DNA of 59,356 bases from Paludibacteraceae bacterium (GTDB lineage Bacteria; Bacteroidota; Bacteroidia; Bacteroidales; Paludibacteraceae), in NCBI GenBank assembly GCA_017444065.1, contig JAFSXJ010000139.1:1-59356 (forward strand). The letters are read 5' to 3'. The number at the start of each line of letters is the position of its first letter. The first letter of the stretch is position 1. Shown one piece after another: positions 52,365 through 59,356 of the stretch. The position numbers and the translations under genes are program-made. The notes beneath the pieces were generated by a model. That model was not told where the DNA came from, made no database searches, and saw only the letters and a program-made list of their open reading frames with translations.

Positions 52365-53060
52365 CTATTTTTTCCATTTCTTGACTTCGGTCAAGAGCCA
52401 TTCGGCGAATTGGTCAATGCCTTCGCCGGTCTTGGCGCAGACGGGGATGACGATGGCTTTCGGGTTGCGCATGTGGATGTATTCCTTGCATTTCTCAAGG
52501 TCGAAATCGAAGTAGGGCAGTACGTCTATTTTGTTGATGACTACCACATCGCACACCGTGAACATCAGCGGGTATTTCAAGGGCTTGTCGTGCCCTTCCG
52601 GTACAGACAGAATCATAGCGTTGCGCACAGCACCGGTGTCAAACTCCGCGGGGCAAACGAGGTTGCCAACGTTCTCGAGGATGACAAGGTCATATGGCTC
52701 ATCTTTGAACTTCTGAATCTTTGAATCTTGAATTCCCGCCAGTCCCTGGCGGGTCATTTCTGCGTCCAGGTGGCACATGCCGCCGGTGTGCAGCTGGATG
52801 GACTCAACGCCCGTGGCTTCCTTGATTTTGATAGCATCCACATCGCTGTCGATGTCAGCTTCCATGACGGCTATACGGATTTTGTCCTTCAGTCGGTTGA
52901 TGGTCTGGATGAGTGTGGTGGTCTTGCCGCTGCCGGGTGCTGACATAAGGTTCAGCAGATATACACCGCGCTGCTTGAGCTCGGTGCGCAGGTTGTCCGC
53001 ATTGCGGTCGTTGGCTTCGAATACGCTTTTCTTGAGTTCGATGACTTTGACTTCGTCCAT
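52365..53060 (-). CDS. hypB: Hydrogenase nickel incorporation GTPase HypB
   Basis: This 231-residue SIMIBI-class GTPase has 'LMSAPGSGKTTTLI' (P-loop), 'VMEADIDSDVDAIKI', the metal-site 'HTGGMCHLDAEM', 'ILENVGNLVCPAEFD' and 'VVINKIDVLPYFDFD'. It lacks the His-rich N-terminus of some homologues. An extra segment 'QDSKIQKFKDEP' (~residues 110-121), encoded by a TTGAATCTTTGAATC-type repeat, replaces the short loop before 'YDLVILENVG'. It starts 3 nt after pepT. Confidence 0.93.
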   Translation of the reverse strand: MDEVKVIELKKSVFEANDRNADNLRTELKQRGVYLLNLMSAPGSGKTTTLIQTINRLKDKIRIAVMEADIDSDVDAIKIKEATGVESIQLHTGGMCHLDAEMTRQGLAGIQDSKIQKFKDEPYDLVILENVGNLVCPAEFDTGAVRNAMILSVPEGHDKPLKYPLMFTVCDVVVINKIDVLPYFDFDLEKCKEYIHMRNPKAIVIPVCAKTGEGIDQFAEWLLTEVKKWKK

Positions 53061-53063
53061 GAC

Positions 53064-54290
53064 TTATGCTTGAGTAACAATTTGGATTATCAGTTCAATG
53101 GCTTTCTGCATCGACTGAACAGGCAGGTACTCGAATCGGCTGTGGAAGTTCTCGCCACCGGCGAAGATGTTCGGGCATGGCAGCCCTTCGAACGAGAGCC
53201 TTGCGCCATCCGTGCCGCCACGTATAGGCTGCACCTTCGGCGTGACACCGACAGCCAGCATGGCTTGCTCCACGCGTTCCACCACGTGCATCACCGGTTC
53301 AATCTTCTCGCGCATGTTGTAGTACTGGTCGCGGATGCTGATCTCCACTGTACCATCTCCATACTCGCGGTTGACCTTGCGCACCAGATGCTCCAGTTCG
53401 CGTTTGCGGCTCTCGAAGCGTGCACGGTCATGGTCGCGAATGATATATGTCAGCGTCGTTTCTTCCACTGTACCCTGCATGCCGATCAGGTGATAGAACC
53501 CCTCGTAACCCTGCGTGTGCTCGGGTGTCTCCCAGCGCGGCAGCATGACGGCAATCTGGAAAGCTATACGCATGGAGTTAATCATCTTGTGGTACGCCTT
53601 ACCCGGGTGAACATTCACGCCATGCACCTTGATGGTGCAAGCCGCGGCGTTGAAGTTCTCGTACTCCAGTTCGCCGATTGCGCCGCCATCCATCGTGTAG
53701 GCAAAATCCGCTCCGAACGCCTTGACATCGAAGTGGTCTGCACCCTGACCAATCTCCTCGTCGGGTGTGAAGCCGATGCGCAGTTTGCCGTGCTTGATTT
53801 CCGGATGCGCCAGCAGGTACTCGCATGCGCTGACTATCTCGCATATACCGGCTTTGTCGTCTGCGCCGAGCAGTGTCTTGCCGTCAGTAACGATAAGATC
53901 CTGCCCTGCGTAGTTCAGCAGTTCGGGGAACTTAGCCGTCTCCATAACAATCTGTCCTGTCTCGTTGAGGACGATATCCTTGCCGTCGTAATTGCTTACG
54001 ATGCGCGGCTTGATATGCTTGCCGCTGGCGTCCGGCGCAGTGTCCATGTGCGCGATGAAGCCTATAACGGGGATATCCGGCGCGTCGCATCCCTCACTTG
54101 CCGGCAGCGTAGCCATGATATAGCCGTTGGCATCAAGCGTCACATCCTGCAACCCGACGGAGCGCAGTTCGTCGGCCAGGTAGCGTGCAAACTCCATCTG
54201 CCCGGGTGTGGAGGGCGTCAGGTTCGTGTTCTCGTCACTTGTGGTGCAGAACGACACGTATTTCAGAAATCGGTCAATCGGATTTACCAT
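53064..54290 (-). CDS. pepT: Peptidase T (tripeptide aminopeptidase)
   Basis: This 408-residue M20-family zinc peptidase removes N-terminal residues from tripeptides. Metal and catalytic motifs are '[14 protein letters not shown]', '[13 protein letters not shown]', '[16 protein letters not shown]', 'YTMDGG' and '[12 protein letters not shown]'. It is cytoplasmic. The gene lies directly upstream of hypB with a 3-nt gap, probably a chance operon partner. Confidence 0.95.
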   Translation of the reverse strand: MVNPIDRFLKYVSFCTTSDENTNLTPSTPGQMEFARYLADELRSVGLQDVTLDANGYIMATLPASEGCDAPDIPVIGFIAHMDTAPDASGKHIKPRIVSNYDGKDIVLNETGQIVMETAKFPELLNYAGQDLIVTDGKTLLGADDKAGICEIVSACEYLLAHPEIKHGKLRIGFTPDEEIGQGADHFDVKAFGADFAYTMDGGAIGELEYENFNAAACTIKVHGVNVHPGKAYHKMINSMRIAFQIAVMLPRWETPEHTQGYEGFYHLIGMQGTVEETTLTYIIRDHDRARFESRKRELEHLVRKVNREYGDGTVEISIRDQYYNMREKIEPVMHVVERVEQAMLAVGVTPKVQPIRGGTDGARLSFEGLPCPNIFAGGENFHSRFEYLPVQSMQKAIELIIQIVTQA

Positions 54291-54313
54291 TTTATCATTT
54301 ACTATTGGGTCAT

Positions 54314-54841
54314 TTACTTGCTGAAGGCGGAGAGCAGTGTGCTCAGTGCACCGGCGTATTGCGATGCGGTGTTGGCGTACTGTGCAGCGGTAGCTGCGGT
54401 ACTCTGGGTTTGGGTCTTGGCGTTCTGAACGGTTTCACTATTCTTGACCATGTCAACCAGACTGTTGGTCACACTGTCAACGTTATCCTGTGTAACCAGC
54501 CCGAGCGAACTGGCAATCATACCCTTGCCGAAATCCTTGAGGTAGGTAGTGTCCTTGTAGTTCGATTTCAGCCCCTCGCAGTTCGCGATGAGCGAAACGG
54601 TGTTGAGGATGTTCTGCATGTTCTGGTAGTCGAACTTGTTGCCGTCGGCTTTGTACTGGTTGTACAAGTTCAGCAGTGCGTTGCCTGCACCCTGACCGGC
54701 GTCAGAGGCGGAGGTGGCTGCTGTGGTTGTGGTACTTGCCGTGGTGCTTGCTGAATTGTCTGCACTGACGGTTGTTCGTTTCATCATTCCGCAACTTGCC
54801 ATCATCATAGCGGCAGTTGCCAATACAATAAGTTTCTTCAT
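54314..54841 (-). CDS. Lipoprotein of unknown function
   Basis: The start at 54841 gives '[18 protein letters not shown]' (lipobox MASC) and 175 residues. A Thr/Ser/Ala-rich linker ('[19 protein letters not shown]') follows the lipid site. The rest is helical and Asn/Gln-rich ('[19 protein letters not shown]', '[19 protein letters not shown]'). I recognise no domain, but this design is common in Bacteroidales. Confidence 0.7.
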   Translation of the reverse strand: MKKLIVLATAAMMMASCGMMKRTTVSADNSASTTASTTTTAATSASDAGQGAGNALLNLYNQYKADGNKFDYQNMQNILNTVSLIANCEGLKSNYKDTTYLKDFGKGMIASSLGLVTQDNVDSVTNSLVDMVKNSETVQNAKTQTQSTAATAAQYANTASQYAGALSTLLSAFSK

Positions 54842-54858
54842 ATCTGTAAGTTTTATGT

Positions 54859-55770
54859 TTATATCACTATATTCATCTTTTCCGGTTCGTTGTTGAGGAA
54901 TGCGATGATGTTGTCCTCCACATTGTGGCACATCGCAATACGCCCTTCCCATGTGCCGGTGCCCGTGTGCGGCGAGAGGACAACGTTCGTCAGTTCAAGC
55001 AAAGCCGGCGTTATTTGCGGCTCGTGCTCATAGACATCCATTGCAGCCCCGGCAATGATGCCCGTTTGCAGTGCTTCGACCAGTGCCTGCTCGTCGATAT
55101 GTGCCCCGCGCGCGGTATTTATAAGGTACGCGGTTCGCTTCATCATCCCCAGCTCCTGCTTGCCTATGAGGTGGTGAACCTGAGGCGTGTAGGGTAGGTT
55201 GAGCGAAATGTAGTCGCTCTGTTGCAGCAGCGTTGTGAAGTCCACATACCGTGCACCGTATTGCTCTTCGACAGCTTCGGGCAAACGGTGACGGTTATGG
55301 TAGATGACAGTCATGCCGCTTGCCACAGCTCTGCGCGCCAGCGATTGCCCGATACGCCCCATGCCGATGATGCCCAAGGTCTTGCCGTACAGCGAATGAC
55401 TGAGGTTGTTCATCACGGCGAACGGCTGACATGTGCCTTCGCGTAATGTGCGGTCGAACTCGCTCACCCGTCGTGCCACGGCAATCATCAGCGCAAACGC
55501 CAACTCTGCCGTAGGCTCAATGACCGGTTGCGGGGTGTTCGTCACGCGTATGCCGCGCTTGCGACAGGCGTCGAGGTCGATGTTGTTGTACCCTACGCCG
55601 AAGTTCGCTATCAGGCGGAGGGCAGGTGCTGAAGCTATCATCTCAGCCGTCACGGGTTTGTCGAAGGTGCTGACAAGTATATCCGCCTCGCTAAGCGGCA
55701 CGTATAACGTGTGCTCACTGAGGCGTTTCAGCCCTTCGGCAGGCAGTTTGGTGGTGAAAGCGATGCGCAT
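54859..55770 (-). CDS. D-2-hydroxyacid dehydrogenase (NAD-binding)
   Basis: This 303-residue protein has the D-isomer 2-hydroxyacid dehydrogenase pattern: 'LIANFGVGYNNIDLDAC', the nucleotide-binding 'LGIIGMGRIGQSLARRA', catalytic Arg in 'LINTARGAHIDEQAL', Glu in 'DVYEHEPQ' and His in 'VLSPHTGTGTWEGR'. Glyoxylate/hydroxypyruvate or phosphoglycerate-type substrates are possible. ATG 55770 is chosen, 1 nt after the upstream stop; an in-frame start at 55788 would overlap. Confidence 0.88.
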   Translation of the reverse strand: MRIAFTTKLPAEGLKRLSEHTLYVPLSEADILVSTFDKPVTAEMIASAPALRLIANFGVGYNNIDLDACRKRGIRVTNTPQPVIEPTAELAFALMIAVARRVSEFDRTLREGTCQPFAVMNNLSHSLYGKTLGIIGMGRIGQSLARRAVASGMTVIYHNRHRLPEAVEEQYGARYVDFTTLLQQSDYISLNLPYTPQVHHLIGKQELGMMKRTAYLINTARGAHIDEQALVEALQTGIIAGAAMDVYEHEPQITPALLELTNVVLSPHTGTGTWEGRIAMCHNVEDNIIAFLNNEPEKMNIVI

Positions 55771-55771
55771 C

Positions 55772-57826
55772 TTATTCGTCTTCGTCAACAGGAATAGAGT
55801 TGTTGTTCACGGGCTGCTGCAGCGTGTCAACCGGTGCAGCAATGGGCTCGATAGCCAGTGTATCAGTCGGCAGAGCAGTTGTGTCCGGCAGAATAGGCTC
55901 GCGCACTCGCAGGCAGGCAATCGTTCCGTCGGATGAAGATACCACCACATCGTTCTTTTCAAGGATACAAGGTGTAGCCAGCAGACTGTTGCCTACCTTG
56001 TGCCGCCAGCGTATCTCGCCGGTCAAAGCATCCAGAGCGATGACCAGACCGTTTTTCGTAGTGACGAACAATGTGCCTTCACTCTCGATGAGTTGGGTAG
56101 GTGCGTGCTCGTAGCCGAACCCTGCATCGGTTGCCCAGAGCAGAGTGTCCGCCTTGAGGTTGATGGCTATGATGGTGTCCTGCATCGTCTTGGCGTAAAG
56201 GATAGTGTCCTTCATGCCGAGCGACTCGCGTACCTTCCAGCGGTTGGTACGCATGCTTACCGTACCGGAGTCGGTGTTCAGCGCGGTCAGATAGCGGTCG
56301 GGGGCAACGATATACACTCGTTTGCCATCGGAGCAAGGCGTCACGGCTGCCGGTGAGAGCTTGGTATTCGTCTTGCCGTTGTTCCAACGCCAAAGCAGTT
56401 TGCCTTTGCGTTTGTCAAAGGCATAGAAGTAACTGTCCCATGCGCCGACATAAAGGTTGTTCTTGTAGATGAGCGGCTTGGCAATGCAGTAGTTGCCGAA
56501 GCCGCGATACGTCCAGACAGGAGCGCCTGTCATGAGTTTGAGCGCATAGAAGCAACTGTCCGAACTGCCGACATAGACGGTGGAACCGTCAATCGTCACG
56601 GAGCCCGTAACAGGTTTGCCGAGTTTCTGCCGCCACATCGGTTTGCCGGTCTCCACGCTGAGGCAATAAATCGTTCCGTTAGCGCTGGCGAACACCACAC
56701 GACCGTCCTTCACATCGGCGGAACCGATGATGCGGGCTGTGGTCTTGTAGCGCCAGAGAATGCGCCCGTTGCTCATATCCAGGGCATAGAATGTGCCGTT
56801 GTCGTCACCTATGTAGATGCGCCCGTAACGCTCCACCGGTGTGGCGTAGAAGCTTACCGGCAACTGACGCTCCCACACGCGCATAACCAGCGAGTCGCTG
56901 TCGTTGACCGCGTATGACGGAAGCAGCGTGGTGTCCGGTGCGGTAAATGTCCTGCGCTGCAGAGGCAGCGTGAGCCAGGGACGTATTGAACCCGTCCAAT
57001 TGGTAGGTGCGGCATTCACACCCGGAAGAACACGTTCGCTGAAGCGGATGTTCGCGTCGTCAATATCAACCAGCGTGTAGCCTATGTTCCCTTCGTCATC
57101 GGGTAGCATCGAGCGGCAGAGCACATTGTCGATGCCGTCCACGGTGAGATGTTTGTTCTCGTGATGATGTCCGCCGATGATGACCTGCGTGTTGTATTGG
57201 CGCAGGATGTTTGTCAGGTCGTACCAGTTGTCCACGTCGCCGTTCTGCAGCGGATAGTGCGTCAGCAGGAACGTCGGCTGCTGTCCGAGCGAGTCGAGCC
57301 ACTGACGAGCCCATAGTGTGTCAGCTGGGGAGATATGTCCTTCTGACATGCGCATAATCGGACCGCTGTTCATTCCCAGAAAGAGCATCCCGTGGGTGTT
57401 CAGCGCGAAGCGAACGGAATCGAACACCGCTTTCAGGTCTTGTAATGCCGATTGGCTCCAAGTCGTCTCATGATTGCCCGAGGTGACGTAATACGGTATC
57501 TCTGTGGCGTCCAGCAACTTACGCACACTGACCAGAGCAAGCGAATCGCCGTTCTCGGTCATGTCACCGGCATGCAGGATGAAGTCCGGTTGCTGGCTGC
57601 GGAGGTCTTCCAGGCATCGTGCCAAGCCTTGCAGTGCATCGCCTTGCACCTCACGAGGTACCAGCAGCGTCGTATCGCGCAATGTGGCAGTGTCCTGCGT
57701 CACAATGGTGTCGTACACTATCTCCGGCGCACTGACGTGCGTGTCTGTCAGCACTGCAAACCGAACCGGTGCGGCTGACAGGGAGAGGGTTAACAAACAG
57801 GCAATGAATAAGTAAAGTTGTTTCAT
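55772..57826 (-). CDS. Metallophosphoesterase fused to a PQQ-type beta-propeller
   Basis: This 684-residue protein has a signal peptide ('YLFIACLLTLSLSAA') and a calcineurin-like phosphoesterase domain (to ~290): 'AVLTDTHVS', 'FILHAGDMTENGDSL', 'YVTSGNHETTW', 'FLLTHYPLQNGD' and 'IIGGHHHENKH'. A PQQ-like beta-propeller follows ('IYIGDDNGTFYALDMSNGRI', 'VYVGSSDSCFYALKLMTG', 'SSDGTIACLRV'). The tail is Pro/Thr-rich. Such fusions occur in Bacteroidota; the substrate is unknown. It probably works in the periplasm or at the surface. Confidence 0.88.
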   Translation of the reverse strand: MKQLYLFIACLLTLSLSAAPVRFAVLTDTHVSAPEIVYDTIVTQDTATLRDTTLLVPREVQGDALQGLARCLEDLRSQQPDFILHAGDMTENGDSLALVSVRKLLDATEIPYYVTSGNHETTWSQSALQDLKAVFDSVRFALNTHGMLFLGMNSGPIMRMSEGHISPADTLWARQWLDSLGQQPTFLLTHYPLQNGDVDNWYDLTNILRQYNTQVIIGGHHHENKHLTVDGIDNVLCRSMLPDDEGNIGYTLVDIDDANIRFSERVLPGVNAAPTNWTGSIRPWLTLPLQRRTFTAPDTTLLPSYAVNDSDSLVMRVWERQLPVSFYATPVERYGRIYIGDDNGTFYALDMSNGRILWRYKTTARIIGSADVKDGRVVFASANGTIYCLSVETGKPMWRQKLGKPVTGSVTIDGSTVYVGSSDSCFYALKLMTGAPVWTYRGFGNYCIAKPLIYKNNLYVGAWDSYFYAFDKRKGKLLWRWNNGKTNTKLSPAAVTPCSDGKRVYIVAPDRYLTALNTDSGTVSMRTNRWKVRESLGMKDTILYAKTMQDTIIAINLKADTLLWATDAGFGYEHAPTQLIESEGTLFVTTKNGLVIALDALTGEIRWRHKVGNSLLATPCILEKNDVVVSSSDGTIACLRVREPILPDTTALPTDTLAIEPIAAPVDTLQQPVNNNSIPVDEDE

Positions 57827-57862
57827 ATAGTATTCTTCAATTCTTCAAATCTTCATATTCCC

Positions 57863-59356
57863 TTACTCCAGCAGCATGTCAAACTGCTTCTTGAACTCAC
57901 TCAGGTAGGGGTTCTGCTCTTGCAGCACACGGTACTTCTCGTCGGAAGTGTATGCGCGCTTCGACACGACGTTCTCCGCCACTACGATGCGGATGAGCAG
58001 ATTGTCGTTCTGCAGGGCGTCACGCAGGATGGTGAGTATCTGTTTGCTGAACTTCTTGTACTCCTCTTCCTGCCAGGGGTTGACGAATGTCACCTGTGCT
58101 GTATGGTCGTCAATCAGGGTCGGCCGGTGTGCATCGAGCATCGCTACAAGGCGCTGTTCATGTTTGAACGTCGCTTTCAGACCAACCCACGCGCCGCTAA
58201 GTTGGTCTGCCGTAAAAGGGCTGTTGCGCTTTTCCTGCGGCGTAGCCGGAGCAACCGGAGTGCTCGGGATGCTCGGTTTAACCGGATTATCCGTACTGAT
58301 TGGGGCACTCGTAACCGTACCGATTGTCGGCACGCTCGGCAGGTTCGGAATATTCGGTACGCTCGGCATCACCGGTGCCGGTTTGGGTGCAGCCTTCGGA
58401 GTGCTTGGAGCACTCGGAGTACTCGGAGCACTTGGAACACTTGCGGGCTGCGGCTTGTTGGCGGCACTCGGTGCAGCTATCGGCTGTGCTGTTGGAACAT
58501 CCTTCGGTTGTGCGAGTTGTGACAGGCGGATGAGCATCAGTTCTACCGTCAGACGTTTGTTCTTCGAGGTGCGGTACGCCGTCTCTGCATCCACGATGAC
58601 GTCCAGCGCCTTGTATATCCATGGGGCAGGCGTGTACGAAGCTTGCTGCTTGTAGTGCTGACGGATGGCGTCGGATGACTCAATCAGTTCGATTGTTGCG
58701 GCGTCGTGTGAGACGAGCACGTCGCGCAGATGTTTCGCCAGCCCGCTGACGAAGTTCCCTGCGTCAAAACCTTTGTTCAGCACCTCGTTCAGCAGGAGTA
58801 GGGCACCTTTGACATCGCCCCGCAGGGTCATGTCTGTCAGGCGGAAATAATACTCCGTATCGAGCACGTTCAGCACTTCGATGGCCTGCTCGTAACTGAT
58901 GTTGTTGCCGCAGAACGCCACAAGCTGGTCGAAGATGCTCAGCGCGTCACGCATGCCTCCGTCGGCTTTCTGCGCTACGACGTTCAGGGCGTCCTCGGTG
59001 GCTGTTATGCCCTCTTGTGCAGCTACGTATTGCAGGTGGCGGATGATGTCCGCCACGGTTATTCGTTGGAAATCATAGACCTGGCAGCGGCTCAATATGG
59101 TCGGCAGCACTTTGTGCTTCTCCGTTGTGGCGAGGATGAAGATGGCGTACGAAGGCGGCTCTTCCAGAGTCTTCAGCAGGGCGTTGAACGCTCCTGCACT
59201 CAGCATGTGCACCTCGTCGATGATATACACGCTGTACTTGCCTATCTGCGGCGGTATGCGAACCTGGTCAATCAGGTTGCGGATATCATCGACGCTGTTG
59301 TTCGATGCAGCGTCCAACTCGTGGATGTTGAACGACCGCTGTTCGTTGAACGCCTG
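57863..59356 (-). CDS. dnaX: DNA polymerase III subunit gamma/tau (5' end outside window)
   Basis: The frame is open to the right edge, so the N-terminal P-loop region is missing. Upstream of the first in-frame TTG it reads 'AFNEQRSFNIHELDAASNN', a conserved DnaX sequence. Clamp-loader motifs follow: Walker B 'VYIIDEVHMLSAGAFNALL', sensor 'FILATTEKHKVLPTILSRC' and domain III. A ~75-residue Pro/Ala/Ser linker ('PSAPSTPSAPSTPKAAPK') leads to the tau-type C-terminal domain. The downstream phosphoesterase gene starts 36 nt after its stop. Confidence 0.93.
   Translation of the reverse strand, partial: QAFNEQRSFNIHELDAASNNSVDDIRNLIDQVRIPPQIGKYSVYIIDEVHMLSAGAFNALLKTLEEPPSYAIFILATTEKHKVLPTILSRCQVYDFQRITVADIIRHLQYVAAQEGITATEDALNVVAQKADGGMRDALSIFDQLVAFCGNNISYEQAIEVLNVLDTEYYFRLTDMTLRGDVKGALLLLNEVLNKGFDAGNFVSGLAKHLRDVLVSHDAATIELIESSDAIRQHYKQQASYTPAPWIYKALDVIVDAETAYRTSKNKRLTVELMLIRLSQLAQPKDVPTAQPIAAPSAANKPQPASVPSAPSTPSAPSTPKAAPKPAPVMPSVPNIPNLPSVPTIGTVTSAPISTDNPVKPSIPSTPVAPATPQEKRNSPFTADQLSGAWVGLKATFKHEQRLVAMLDAHRPTLIDDHTAQVTFVNPWQEEEYKKFSKQILTILRDALQNDNLLIRIVVAENVVSKRAYTSDEKYRVLQEQNPYLSEFKKQFDMLLE

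Noticed and set aside
1..59356. tRNA, rRNA or insertion-sequence genes
   Set aside because: I looked for TPsiC-arm words, rRNA-like conserved blocks, transposase motifs and terminal inverted repeats with target duplications and found none that I could support.

Overview
The window comes from a member of the Bacteroidales (Bacteroidota). It carries a SusC/SusD pair with a surface glycan-binding lipoprotein, a type IX secretion sorting domain and a PorT homologue, a Rho with a long N-terminal insertion, many lipobox lipoproteins, almost no Shine-Dalgarno sequences, and several promoters of the Bacteroidetes form TTTG-N20-TAnnTTTG. I see no tRNA, rRNA, CRISPR array or recognisable transposase/integrase. 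TGA, TAA and TAG all act as stops.

Layout. 1-11.4 kb (+): the 3' end of a large T9SS-exported repeat protein, mtaB, rho, aroQ, a TonB-dependent-receptor-like barrel, porT and a beta-helix lipoprotein. 11.4-13.4 kb: a type I pullulanase cut by an in-frame TGA 57 codons before its natural end. 13.7-25.0 kb (+): a cello-oligosaccharide locus (GH94 phosphorylase, GH5 lipoprotein, SusC, SusD, glycan-binding lipoprotein, GPH sugar:cation symporter) closed by a strong terminator. The inferred flow is extracellular cutting by GH5 (and GH9), capture and import through SusCD, inner-membrane uptake by the symporter, and cytoplasmic phosphorolysis by GH94. 25.05-28.46 kb (-): an island of nine small, mostly unrecognised genes with iteron-like repeats, a large interrupted palindrome and a structured leader. 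28.6-30.5 kb (+): a GH9 cellulase with its own promoter.

30.5-41.1 kb (-): a long co-directional block of fbp (class III), a TetR regulator, dapL, a FolK-DapF fusion, a metallophosphoesterase lipoprotein, an outer-membrane barrel, mutS2, a DUF721/DciA-like gene and a glucosaminidase-LysM protein. 41.2-43.3 kb (+): a collagen-like lipoprotein, a THUMP-like methyltransferase and a small gene. 43.4-59.4 kb (-): a secreted 17-residue-repeat protein, a PpiD/SurA-type chaperone, gcvT, a DUF5692-type membrane protein, hypA, a large Fe-S/FAD oxidoreductase, hypB, pepT, a lipoprotein, a 2-hydroxyacid dehydrogenase, a phosphoesterase/beta-propeller fusion and the 3' part of dnaX.

The most unusual features are: (1) the FolK-DapF fusion beside dapL; (2) the small-gene island with iterons, an interrupted palindrome and a possible H-type pseudoknot over a start codon; (3) a family of short dispersed repeats, seen only in one orientation, that lie inside coding sequences and contribute signal peptides, linkers and stop codons; and (4) a TGA inside the pullulanase. 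Everything was read by eye without alignments, so family names rest on motif recognition.
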